DNA of 64,000 nucleotides, from assembly GCA_964526965.1 (NCBI GenBank), contig CAZGML010000012.1, positions 8,716 through 72,715 on the forward strand, written 5' to 3'. Made by a program: the position numbers and the translations under genes. How positions within the stretch are numbered: position 1 is the stretch's first letter; each line of letters starts with the position of its first letter. Of the stretch, positions 23,348 through 31,620 are shown piece by piece. The notes below the pieces were generated by a model. It did not search any database. It was not told where the DNA came from and saw only the letters and a program-made list of their open reading frames with translations. The stretch comes from UBA6265 sp964526965 (GTDB lineage: Bacteria > Chloroflexota > Chloroflexia > Thermomicrobiales > UBA6265).

Positions 23348-25471
23348 GTGAGTAGCTGGATTGAAAAGCTGGCCAATAAAGGGCGCAAGGGTGGCAACGG
23401 CGTTCTCGTTCAAATTGCGCGCGAAGTCGTTGGACGCAAGCGCTCTATCAATGGCGCCATTAGTGAAGTGCGCCATCCGGCGGTGCTGGACGCGCTCTCC
23501 GACGATGACTTTTCCATCCTCGCCGACATGATTGATGAGCGGCTCGCTTCCGACCGCGAATTCTCCCAGGTGCTCGCCCGGCTCACTCATGCTGCAGCGC
23601 ATGCCAAAGGCTTTGATCGGCAGACGGTAGACGCTGCGCTTCAGCTCGATGCACTTCTCCCCGCCGAGGATCCCGCTCGTGAACGAGAAAAATTGCTGCG
23701 AGACGCCTATAAAGCTGCCCAACGTGCTGGCTATGTTCATGGTGGTCGGCGCGCGTTGGGTCGGCTCGGGCATCGTGAGATGAGCTCCGGCGACAGCGAG
23801 AAGGCACGAGCGCTCTTCCAGCAGCAACTCGATCTGGGTCCGGCATCCAGCGACTCGCAGGATGAAGTTGAGAGCGCGATCCTTCTCGGCGATATTGTCC
23901 TGCGGGATGGCGATTCCGAGACCGCTATGGCGCTCTATGATCGCGCCGAGCAAACCTCTCGACGGCTTGATTATCGGCGTGGACTGGCTGATACATTGCT
24001 TCGCCGCCTCGAAATCGGCGGCGAGAATCTCGAACTCGAGACACGCGCCGAGATGGAAGAGGACCTGCTCCGTCTTTCGACTGATCTCGGTGACGATATG
24101 GTGTTGACCCAACTTATCGGTCGTCACGCCAATACACTCATGGCCCTGAATCGATACGAGGATGTGGTCTCCCATCTCGAAGACGGGCTCGAAGTTGCTC
24201 GCGAGATGCAGGATCTCGAATTGGAGAACGCCTGCCTCGCCATGCTCAGCGAAGTCGAGCAGCGTATCGGCCGGTTTGATAATGCCGTTGATCGCCAGCG
24301 AGATCTCATCAGCGTGGAAGAACGGCTCGGCAACATGCCGGCTGCAGCAGCCGACGCCGTGCATTACGGATCCACCTTGCTGACACTTGGTCGCCTTGGT
24401 GACGCCAGGGATGTGTTTCAGCGTGCCATCAAGCTGGCAGAGGATGCTGGCGACAAGGGTGTGGCCCAGCGCGCATACGGTGGCCTGGGCGTGACCCTCA
24501 GCGCCATGAAGCACCCGGTGGATGCGCTCGATAATCTGATGCAGGCGCTTGATATCGCTCGTGATCTCGACGACATCGCGCACGAGGCCCAATGGCTCGG
24601 AAGCATCGGCGAGGCGCTGTGGAAGTATGATCAGCGTGAAGATGCCATCAATTCCATTAACCAGGCTATAGAAGCAGCACGTAAGGTCGACGACGTAGAC
24701 CTGCAGGCGGGAATGTTTAGTTTGCTTGGTCAAATCGCGTTGGCGGATCGCAATGTCCGTCGCGCCGTCGATTTTTACTATCAGGCGCTTGATCTTTACC
24801 GTGAACTCGGTCGCAAGGATGAAGAGGTCAATGTCCTATCCCAGCTGGGCACCATGGCCATGGATGCTGGCCAGGTACGGGACGCGATGACGCTCTACCG
24901 CGAGGCCCTGGATATTGCAGCAGAGAGTGGCCAGCGTGCCGCAGCAGTACGACTCTACGGACGCCTCGGTCGGCTCGCCCAGAAGCAGGGCGATATGAAT
25001 GCTGCGCTCGTGGCGCTTGAACAGGCTGTAGAAATCGCCGAGAGCATTGATCAACCATTGCTCTACAACCAGGCGATGCAACACCTGGCGCTGACGCGAG
25101 ACCAGGTTGATCACCCCGCCTATATGGATACCTATGAGAGCGCCTTACGCATCGCTCGTTCGGTTGGCGATGAATATGGTGAAGCGCTGATGCTCACCAA
25201 CGTTGGCGCGCGTTTGCTTGCTGAAGGCGCACGCCGGGATTCAGTAGAAGTGCTCGAGCACGCGATCCACCTTGCCGACGCACAGGGAGTGGCTGGCGAG
25301 CGCATTGCACAACGTGCCCGCGCGCTTGTGCGTGAAGCACGTGGCGGACGTCGCTTCTCCGATACCGTTGTGGAAGAATCCACCGAAGTCGCGCAGGAAG
25401 AGTCTCCACGCGCTGTTCGCCAGCAGACCTACGCGTATGAGGCAGAGTCGGAAGTTCAGGATTCCTACTAG
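23348..25471 (+). CDS. Large TPR-repeat protein
   Basis: A 707-aa soluble protein made mostly of tetratricopeptide repeats from about residue 120 to 660; for instance GRLGDARDVFQRAIKLAEDAG, HPVDALDNLMQALDIARDL and NVRRAVDFYYQALDLYRELG keep the W/L-G-Y-A-F-A-P spacing loosely. TPR stacks are protein-binding scaffolds. The last 45 residues are charged and Glu-rich. The start is a GTG at 23348 with AAGGAG 7 nt upstream; the frame stays open to 23138 but the upstream part is cysteine/tryptophan-rich and unlike a protein N-terminus. It precedes the PP2C-like membrane protein and may work with it. Confidence 0.85.
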   Translation: MSSWIEKLANKGRKGGNGVLVQIAREVVGRKRSINGAISEVRHPAVLDALSDDDFSILADMIDERLASDREFSQVLARLTHAAAHAKGFDRQTVDAALQLDALLPAEDPAREREKLLRDAYKAAQRAGYVHGGRRALGRLGHREMSSGDSEKARALFQQQLDLGPASSDSQDEVESAILLGDIVLRDGDSETAMALYDRAEQTSRRLDYRRGLADTLLRRLEIGGENLELETRAEMEEDLLRLSTDLGDDMVLTQLIGRHANTLMALNRYEDVVSHLEDGLEVAREMQDLELENACLAMLSEVEQRIGRFDNAVDRQRDLISVEERLGNMPAAAADAVHYGSTLLTLGRLGDARDVFQRAIKLAEDAGDKGVAQRAYGGLGVTLSAMKHPVDALDNLMQALDIARDLDDIAHEAQWLGSIGEALWKYDQREDAINSINQAIEAARKVDDVDLQAGMFSLLGQIALADRNVRRAVDFYYQALDLYRELGRKDEEVNVLSQLGTMAMDAGQVRDAMTLYREALDIAAESGQRAAAVRLYGRLGRLAQKQGDMNAALVALEQAVEIAESIDQPLLYNQAMQHLALTRDQVDHPAYMDTYESALRIARSVGDEYGEALMLTNVGARLLAEGARRDSVEVLEHAIHLADAQGVAGERIAQRARALVREARGGRRFSDTVVEESTEVAQEESPRAVRQQTYAYEAESEVQDSY

Positions 25472-25486
25472 TCGCAACTGTCTGTC

Positions 25487-25515
25487 GACCCGGTGCATGT
25501 GCGCCGGGTCCGTTT
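25487..25515 (+). terminator. Hairpin after the TPR gene
   Basis: GACCCGGTGC (25487-25496) pairs with GCGCCGGGTC (25501-25510), one G-U, loop ATGT, followed by CGTTTCG. The T-run is short, so termination is probably partial and some read-through into the next gene is likely. Confidence 0.6.
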
Positions 25516-25585
25516 CGTTGCAGCGCGATATACTCCCATGAATGTACGTTCAGTCTTGGACGTAACGGACGGAGAATCGTAGAGG

Positions 25586-27919
25586 ATGACGCTTCCTCAA
25601 CCCACAGCTGTGGCGGCCGCAGTCAGCGGCGGCGTTCCCACCGATGTACGCGAATGGATTGCAGTCGATATCGTCGGCTCGCCGTCCGAATATCGCCGTG
25701 GCTACGCCGTGTATACCGAACCGCTAGATCCCGATGGACACACCAGCGAGCTTGCTCGCCAGGTGCGTGATGTGCTGTTGCATGAGTTGCGCCTGCACCC
25801 GCGCCAGGCGCCTGATGCAGCGTTGGCGCGAGCGTTCGGGGTTGCCAACGGGCTCGTCTATGATGATGCCCGCCTCAATACCGGAAGCCCCAGGCAGATC
25901 GGCGCCACGGCTGTCGTGTTCGAAGGGCATACGGCTACCATCGGCCATGTTCCGCCCGGTCAGCTCGTGCTGATTCAGGACCACCTGGTGTACGGCGTAC
26001 CTCCGCTTGATTCACGCCTGCCACATTTTGCCGTGGATGAGGACCCGGCACCGACCCCGGAACCCCTCGGCTACTCGACCTGGACGGCTCCCTTACTCGT
26101 CCAAACAGAGCTGATGCCAGGGGACACCCTGGTGTTGTGCAACGATGCCACAGCGCGTGTTCTGGCCGAGTTGGGCATGGATCCACTGGATCCGGCTGTG
26201 AATATGCGGGCATTTCACGGGCAGGATCCGGATGAGATTCTCGACACGGTGCGCGGTGCGTCATTGGAGCAGGGCGAGCCCTTCTTCGCGTCGACGGTGA
26301 TCTCGTTTCCGCCGAATCCGATTGCGTCCGAAATCGAAACATTGAGTGATGTTGCCAGAAGTGCGCGCGAACAGGCTCGCCATGCCAGGGCGGCAGTGCG
26401 GTCTGTTATCCCCTCCGTTCCTGCCCTGCCAGTAATCCGCAAGTCGAATCAGACTGAATCTGAGAATGGTGAGGAGGACGAGGTACCAGCCGAACCGGAG
26501 GTCGAGAAGCCGAAGATATCGTTACAGGAGCGGCTGATTCGCATTACGGAGGGACGTGCGACCGACGGACAGCGGACCTGGCAGCCGCCAAAGCCAGAGG
26601 CTATGTATGGTGCTCCTGCCACGCACGGCGTGCGCAAGCACCGACGCATCACACTCGGTGGGGAAGGCTTTAGCTGGAAGTCTGGCGTGCCCAGGGCCCC
26701 GTTCATTACCAGCCCGATCTTCGTCGGTATCGTGCTCCTGGCTATCTTCTTGATTGGTGCGCTTTTGTGGAATCAGCGCGATATCTTTCAACCCGATGAA
26801 GATGTCTACGTCCCGGTACTCGCACAGGTGGACCAACGCCTCAATGCTGTCGACACCATGGATGATCCAAACCAGATCCGCTCGGAGCTTGACAACGCAC
26901 AAACCGACTTGGAGCGTGCCGAGAATCTCGGTGCCCCGGGCAACCTGGTTTCGCAGCGACAAGCCGCCATTACGACCGAGCGTGATGAGGTGAACAATGT
27001 GCTTCGAGTCAGCGGTGTGCGCCGAATCGGGAGTTTGCCGCAGGATTTGCATGGCGAGGACACGGCAGCCTTCATGACCAGTGGCGGCATGTTCCTCGCG
27101 AATGGCAGTCTCTATCGCCTGAACCCGGAATCGGCAGAAATGCAGATGATGCTGGAAGAAGGCCGAGAGATCGAAGGCATTCGTGTGGGATCTCTGTTCG
27201 GGGTGGCCTACGATGACGAAATCCTGGTCGTCACGGATGGTCGCGCCCTCTTCTTTGCAGCCAGTATCGACGGTGCTATCTGGCAGGCAATGGAGATGGA
27301 AGAGATCAACAACCAGGGTGAATGGCAGCCAGGTCCGATTGCTGCCTACAACCAAAACATGTATTTGCTGGCACCGGAGTTTCGGAACATCTACGCCTTC
27401 GAAACTGATGCCGACCAGCAGGTTGTGGCACCGCTGGACTGGGTTTCCGTTGGTGACCGGGTGAACCTGAACATCGCCGTGGACATCGCAATCGATGGCA
27501 ACATCTATGTCTTGCTGGAGGATGGGCAGGTCATTACCTACCGTGGTGGCCTCGAGATCGATCGGTTTGAACTGTCGGGATTCGACTTCCGCACGCAAGA
27601 TCCCAAAGCAATCGTCCGCGGACCGAACACTGGATATGTCTATGTTGCTGTAGAGGATCAAGATGGTGGTGGCCGCGTGATCGCTACGGATATCGAGGGA
27701 GAGAACCCCGTGATCATGGAGCTACCCACAGATTTCAGCACCGGTGGTGCAGATGTGCTGGATCCGTTCGTTGGGATTCAGGATATCGTTGTGGATGAGC
27801 CTACCGGTACGCTCTATATCATCAACGGGGATGCGGTCTGGAGCTTCCAGTACACCTTGCCGGCGCTGGAACTGAATCCGAATGCCACGCCCGAGGCTGC
27901 GGACGAAGCCGGGGAATGA
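25586..27919 (+). CDS. Membrane protein with degenerate PP2C-like domain and extracytoplasmic propeller-like domain
   Basis: A 777-aa protein in three parts. Residues 1-260 follow the order of a PP2C (PPM) phosphatase: IGATAVVFEGHTATIGHVPPGQLVLIQ where active enzymes have GST...GDSRxY, and MPGDTLVLCNDATARVLAEL where they have GDxLLLCSDGL. The metal-binding Asp residues are lost, so it is probably a pseudo-phosphatase. Residues 260-370 are a charged linker, 373-395 a TM helix. About 380 residues outside the membrane follow, with repeating beta-rich units (GSLYRLNPES, DGNIYVLLEDG, TGTLYIINGD) like a beta-propeller. It is probably a sensor linking an outside signal to the cytoplasm. AGAGG directly precedes the ATG. 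Confidence 0.72.
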   Translation: MTLPQPTAVAAAVSGGVPTDVREWIAVDIVGSPSEYRRGYAVYTEPLDPDGHTSELARQVRDVLLHELRLHPRQAPDAALARAFGVANGLVYDDARLNTGSPRQIGATAVVFEGHTATIGHVPPGQLVLIQDHLVYGVPPLDSRLPHFAVDEDPAPTPEPLGYSTWTAPLLVQTELMPGDTLVLCNDATARVLAELGMDPLDPAVNMRAFHGQDPDEILDTVRGASLEQGEPFFASTVISFPPNPIASEIETLSDVARSAREQARHARAAVRSVIPSVPALPVIRKSNQTESENGEEDEVPAEPEVEKPKISLQERLIRITEGRATDGQRTWQPPKPEAMYGAPATHGVRKHRRITLGGEGFSWKSGVPRAPFITSPIFVGIVLLAIFLIGALLWNQRDIFQPDEDVYVPVLAQVDQRLNAVDTMDDPNQIRSELDNAQTDLERAENLGAPGNLVSQRQAAITTERDEVNNVLRVSGVRRIGSLPQDLHGEDTAAFMTSGGMFLANGSLYRLNPESAEMQMMLEEGREIEGIRVGSLFGVAYDDEILVVTDGRALFFAASIDGAIWQAMEMEEINNQGEWQPGPIAAYNQNMYLLAPEFRNIYAFETDADQQVVAPLDWVSVGDRVNLNIAVDIAIDGNIYVLLEDGQVITYRGGLEIDRFELSGFDFRTQDPKAIVRGPNTGYVYVAVEDQDGGGRVIATDIEGENPVIMELPTDFSTGGADVLDPFVGIQDIVVDEPTGTLYIINGDAVWSFQYTLPALELNPNATPEAADEAGE

Positions 27920-27935
27920 TCACAAGGAATACAAA

Positions 27936-27966
27936 AGCCCGGAGCATCTCGATGATGCTCCGGGCT
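27936..27966 (-). terminator. Intrinsic terminator of the ferredoxin gene
   Basis: AGCCCGGAGCATC and GATGCTCCGGGCT form a perfect 13-bp stem with a 5-nt loop. On the minus strand TTTTGTATT follows, so it ends the ferredoxin transcript 18 bp after its stop. It also lies just after the convergent PP2C-like gene but has no T-run that way. Confidence 0.88.
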
Positions 27967-27983
27967 CTGTCACTTCCGAGGCG

Positions 27984-28223
27984 CTACTCGAAGTAGGCGG
28001 CGTTTATCTCCTTGAACGATGCCCACTGCTCTGGCAGGTCATCCTCAAAGAAAATCGCCTCTACCGGGCAAACCTCGGCGCATACACCACAATCGATGCA
28101 TTCATCCGGGTTGATGTGATAAATCTCCGATTCGTCATCCGAGTGGATGCAATCGACCGGGCACACTTCAACGCAGCTGGCGTCCTTTGTGCCTATGCAT
28201 GGTTGTGCAATGACGTAAGTCAT
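27984..28223 (-). CDS. 7Fe ferredoxin ([3Fe-4S][4Fe-4S])
   Basis: A 79-aa electron carrier. Cys9, Cys17 and Cys21 sit in PCIGTKDASCVEVCPVDC, with the seven-residue gap typical of the [3Fe-4S] site. Cys42, Cys45, Cys48 and Cys52 form CIDCGVCAEVCP. This pattern and length match the FdxA type of Actinobacteria and Thermus. The start at 28223 has GAGGAG 9 nt upstream; an in-frame ATG at 28244 would put that SD inside the gene. A candidate promoter with an inverted repeat lies upstream. It may donate electrons to several enzymes; no partner is obvious locally. Confidence 0.94.
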   Translation of the reverse strand: MTYVIAQPCIGTKDASCVEVCPVDCIHSDDESEIYHINPDECIDCGVCAEVCPVEAIFFEDDLPEQWASFKEINAAYFE

Positions 28224-28321
28224 GATGGCAGACTCCTCGCCCAATGGGCATTAGGGAAATCGTGCACTTGGCCCACTGATGCAACGGCGTTCGTCCTTGA
28301 CGAACTCGCAGGCTAGTTCCG

Positions 28322-28349
28322 AGTATACGGATTCTGCATTCAGACGCAA
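28322..28349 (-). promoter_or_regulatory. Candidate ferredoxin promoter
   Basis: Minus-strand TTGCGT (plus 28344-28349), 16 bp, TATACT (plus 28322-28327); start near 28315, leader about 92 nt. The -10 is good (5/6), the -35 weak. Confidence 0.45.
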
Positions 28350-28369
28350 ACGTTTATGCACGAATGCAG
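28334..28369. promoter_or_regulatory. Inverted repeat around the ferredoxin -35 box
   Basis: CTGCATTC (28334-28341) and GAATGCAG (28362-28369) are perfect 8-bp inverted copies 28 bp apart, close to three helical turns. They bracket the candidate -35. There is no T-run, so this is not a terminator for the gene upstream; a dimeric regulator site is more likely. Confidence 0.4.
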
Positions 28370-28395
28370 TTGGTGCCCGGTGCTGTTGACAGCCG

Positions 28396-30051
28396 TTAGC
28401 GGAGGCCCAACGCTTTCCAAGGTTCCGGCATTTCATCTACCTGGATTTCGATCAATGTCGGCTCATCGGCCTTCATTGCCTCGTCAAGATGTTCCGCCAG
28501 GCCCTCTGGTGAATCAGTGCGACGGCCGGTAACACCAAACGATTCCGCGAGTTTCACGTAATCCGGATTCTTCAGGTCGCTGGCAATCGTTCGACCATCG
28601 AATTGCATTTTCTGAATGCGGCGGACATTTCCGTACGCGCTATCGTTGAATACCAGTGTGATACTGGCGATTCCGTGGTAGGCCTGTGTTGCGAGCTCGT
28701 TCAGGCAGAAGCCAAAGCCACCATCGCCGTTGATGCTCATCACAACCTTGTCTGGCGCGCCGACCTTCACACCCAGTGATGTTGGGAATCCCCAACCGAG
28801 TGTTCCCTGGTAGCCCGGCGTGAGGTATGTGCGCGGCTGATAGACCGGGAAGGTCATGTTGCCGAAGTACGCGAGTTGGGTCATTTCGCCAACGTAAATG
28901 CCATCTTCGGGCAGGGCGTTACGAATGGCCGACTGGTACGCGTACTGTGGCATTACGTGACGTGCGGCATTGTCTGCATCCGCCTTGCGCTCCATCATCT
29001 CGGCTTCGCGGCTCTGGCGGCTGCGATTATGCGCCGGAATGCTGTTGGCCAGCTCTGCCAGCGCGACCTTGGCATCGGCCGTTATGCCGGCTGTAGCCGG
29101 GAATGCCTTTCCAACCATGTCCGGATCAACATCGAGCTGAACCAGTGGAGTGCCTTCCTTGATGCCCCACGGGAAGGTGGTTGCTTCAGCAAAACGGGTC
29201 GCTACGGCAAATACCACATCGGCCTCTGCCAGCAGCGTCTTGCCTGCGTACTGACTCTGGCTGAGATAATGATGATCGCTCAGAGCGCCTTTACCGTTTT
29301 GCGTGGCGATAACCGGCGCCTCGAGCAGCTCGGCTACCTCGCGAAGCTCATCCCATGCTTCAGAGACGTGAATACCGCCGCCGACAAAGATCACCGGCCG
29401 TTCGGCATTGCCCAGCAGCCTGGCGGCAGTCTCGATTTCATCCGGGTTCACACTGCCGCGATCCCGTGGGTTGGCAGCGCTGACTGCGCCGAACTCGTCC
29501 TTGGCGAAGAGCGTGTCTGGCGGAATCTCGATTTCTACGGGACGGATACGTCCGCTCCACATTTCCTCGAATGCGCGGTTGAGTACACCGGGAATCTGCG
29601 CTGGAGTAGTCGCGCGCTCGGCGTGTTTGGTGACGCTGCGAATCATCTCCAGTTGATTGGGAATCTCGTGCAGCTTGCCAAAGCCCTGCTCGATCATGTC
29701 GCTTTGGATTTGACCGGTCACACACAGCACCGGGACATTGCAGGCGTAGGCGGTGGACAGGGCGGCGGATGCGTTGAGAAGTCCCGGACCCGGCACCACC
29801 ATGCATACGCCGGCCTCGCCAGTTACACGGGCGAATCCATCGGCCATGTAGGCTGCACCCTGTTCGTGACGGGTGTGAATAATGCGGATTTTACCGGCTT
29901 TTTGGGCATCGTAGAGTGCATCAAACGCACCGTCGAGCTGGACGCCCGGCAGTGCAAAGACCGTATGAATACCATTTGCAATCAGGCCATCTACCAGTGC
30001 CTGACCGCCGGTCATCGTCTGTGCATCGGTTGCGAGTGTTTCGACGTTCAA
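28396..30051 (-). CDS. Thiamine-diphosphate-dependent enzyme, acetolactate-synthase-like
   Basis: A 551-aa ThDP enzyme with the three-domain layout of acetolactate synthase, glyoxylate carboligase and benzoylformate decarboxylase. The catalytic Glu63 lies in HTRHEQGAAYMADGFARVTG, the central domain has RPVIFVGGGIHVSEAW, and GDGGFGFCLNELATQAYHG with a downstream ND (about residue 437 on) is the ThDP-Mg motif. No FAD-specific evidence is clear and no small regulatory subunit lies nearby, so a catabolic role (decarboxylation or carboligation of a 2-oxo acid) is more likely than branched-chain synthesis. The start is TTG with GGGAGA 8 nt upstream. Confidence 0.85.
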   Translation of the reverse strand: MNVETLATDAQTMTGGQALVDGLIANGIHTVFALPGVQLDGAFDALYDAQKAGKIRIIHTRHEQGAAYMADGFARVTGEAGVCMVVPGPGLLNASAALSTAYACNVPVLCVTGQIQSDMIEQGFGKLHEIPNQLEMIRSVTKHAERATTPAQIPGVLNRAFEEMWSGRIRPVEIEIPPDTLFAKDEFGAVSAANPRDRGSVNPDEIETAARLLGNAERPVIFVGGGIHVSEAWDELREVAELLEAPVIATQNGKGALSDHHYLSQSQYAGKTLLAEADVVFAVATRFAEATTFPWGIKEGTPLVQLDVDPDMVGKAFPATAGITADAKVALAELANSIPAHNRSRQSREAEMMERKADADNAARHVMPQYAYQSAIRNALPEDGIYVGEMTQLAYFGNMTFPVYQPRTYLTPGYQGTLGWGFPTSLGVKVGAPDKVVMSINGDGGFGFCLNELATQAYHGIASITLVFNDSAYGNVRRIQKMQFDGRTIASDLKNPDYVKLAESFGVTGRRTDSPEGLAEHLDEAMKADEPTLIEIQVDEMPEPWKALGLR

Positions 30052-30136
30052 CTGTGTATTCTCCCTTGGTTACCACAAACGAAATAGCGGTTCTCATCCG
30101 CATTGTAGGCGTACTTGTTGATATGCGGTAGGGGAG

Positions 30137-31525
30137 TCAGGCAACCCAGTACCAGAGGGAGAACTGGGATGTGTAGAGCACGAGCAGCACGGTTGAGATA
30201 CCCGCCAGGATAAGCCCGGGGCGTTTTCGCGGATATATCAATACCACCGCCATCACGAAAAGCGGCACCATCGGCAGCACAAACCGCGGCATGCTCATAA
30301 GGGGGAATACTGAACTGGGAGCAAAGAGTGGCACGATGAACGGCACAATGGTCCAGGCTGAATAGTAGAGAGGGAGTTTTTTCAACCCGACGATGATCAG
30401 CGCAATCGCCAGGATCGTGACGAAGACATCGGTCACCTGGCTTTGGCCAACGAGATAACGGAACTCCGTACTGGTGAGATAGCTCCAGCTCAGGTTGTTT
30501 TCAAAAGCCAGGCGCACCCACTCGAAGCTTACCGGATGAACAGCGTATTCCTGGGAAACGTTGCCGAAACTCCGAACATCGGCAGTGCATCCCTGAAGCA
30601 CACAACTCATGGTGCGCAAAGGAGTTGCGGAGAATCGGTTCCATTGCCATTGCTGGTCCTGCCAGTCGAAGAACTCCAGGCCCTGGCTGCGCAGGAACAG
30701 GCCAAACACCACAAGCCCTGAAGGTGGAATGAGCCCCAGGAGAACTTTTGGGAACCAGGCCTGCAGGTCCTTTCCATGTTGCTGAATAAAAAGCACCGCC
30801 ATGGGGATACCGAGCATGATGCCCGCCGAGCGCGTAAGCACTGCAAGGAAACAGACAATCACGGCAAGCAGCCAGTCATTCTTGCGAGCGGCCCAAAGCG
30901 TGGTGACGGCGAGAAAGAGGAAGAGCGACTCCGTATAGACCGCGCCGAAAAAGAACGAGGTAGGGAATACTGCGAGCGCAACAATAGTCCAGCGAGCGAT
31001 ATTGATATTGAAGTCGTGAGAGACCAGTGCACTAACCATGATGAGTGCACCAAGGAACGCAGCGCGAGAAATGAACCAGCCAACCGTTTCAACCGGGAGA
31101 CCGGTAATGGCATTTCCCCAATCCATCAGCCAGGGATAAAGCGGGAAGAACGCAGCAGTGGCAGGGAAGTTCTCCATATATCCCTGCTCGGCGATCATGC
31201 TGTACCAGGTGCCGTCCCAATTGCGAAACGGCTCAACGATCCAGTGTTGCCATCCTTCGAGCGGTGGGCGAGGAGTCTGGTTGGCGCTGGAATCCGGGCC
31301 GTAGCTCTCCGCGAGGAAAGTCCAGGTTGAATCCCCCCAGGCGACGGATCGAAAGCTCCCGTATCGATAGCTGATATAGGCAGCCAACTGCGTCACGACC
31401 AAGTGGGCAAGCCATACCATGAATGCGAACGGCACATGCTGCTTCACCGTATCCCAGCCAGACGCCTTGCGGGCGCCGGAGCGGGTGGTTGCGGCTTCAA
31501 TCGGAACGGTGTTGGTACTCGTCAC
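30137..31525 (-). CDS. PIG-V-like membrane mannosyltransferase
   Basis: A 462-aa integral membrane glycosyltransferase of the GT-C fold with about ten TM segments. The first outer loop carries RNWDGTWYSMIAEQGY, then AAFFPLYPWLM, the signature of PIG-V and bacterial relatives that transfer mannose from a polyprenyl-phosphate donor. It may build cell-surface glycolipids. The start is GTG with GAGG 5 nt upstream. It lies downstream of sbcC on the same strand with a 95-bp gap and is probably not part of that operon functionally. Confidence 0.82.
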   Translation of the reverse strand: MTSTNTVPIEAATTRSGARKASGWDTVKQHVPFAFMVWLAHLVVTQLAAYISYRYGSFRSVAWGDSTWTFLAESYGPDSSANQTPRPPLEGWQHWIVEPFRNWDGTWYSMIAEQGYMENFPATAAFFPLYPWLMDWGNAITGLPVETVGWFISRAAFLGALIMVSALVSHDFNINIARWTIVALAVFPTSFFFGAVYTESLFLFLAVTTLWAARKNDWLLAVIVCFLAVLTRSAGIMLGIPMAVLFIQQHGKDLQAWFPKVLLGLIPPSGLVVFGLFLRSQGLEFFDWQDQQWQWNRFSATPLRTMSCVLQGCTADVRSFGNVSQEYAVHPVSFEWVRLAFENNLSWSYLTSTEFRYLVGQSQVTDVFVTILAIALIIVGLKKLPLYYSAWTIVPFIVPLFAPSSVFPLMSMPRFVLPMVPLFVMAVVLIYPRKRPGLILAGISTVLLVLYTSQFSLWYWVA

Positions 31526-31620
31526 AGTGCCTCACACTTCGCGCATTCATAACAACAACCACGCCGGTTGCCTCTGCGAGATAATGCCACACTCCAGCGT
31601 TCCACGTTATTTACCGGTTT

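Noticed and set aside
23333..24733. 466-aa open frame on the minus strand
   Set aside because: It is wholly antisense to the TPR gene, has no SD and shows no family features; it arises from codon bias.
25529..25534. TATACT upstream of the PP2C-like gene as a promoter
   Set aside because: No -35-like hexamer at 16-18 bp; that position falls inside the preceding terminator stem.
26522..27661. 379-aa open frame on the minus strand
   Set aside because: Antisense to the PP2C-like membrane protein gene and without any protein-like signature.
28876..30087. 403-aa open frame on the plus strand
   Set aside because: Antisense to the ThDP enzyme, whose motifs are complete; no SD or recognisable domain.
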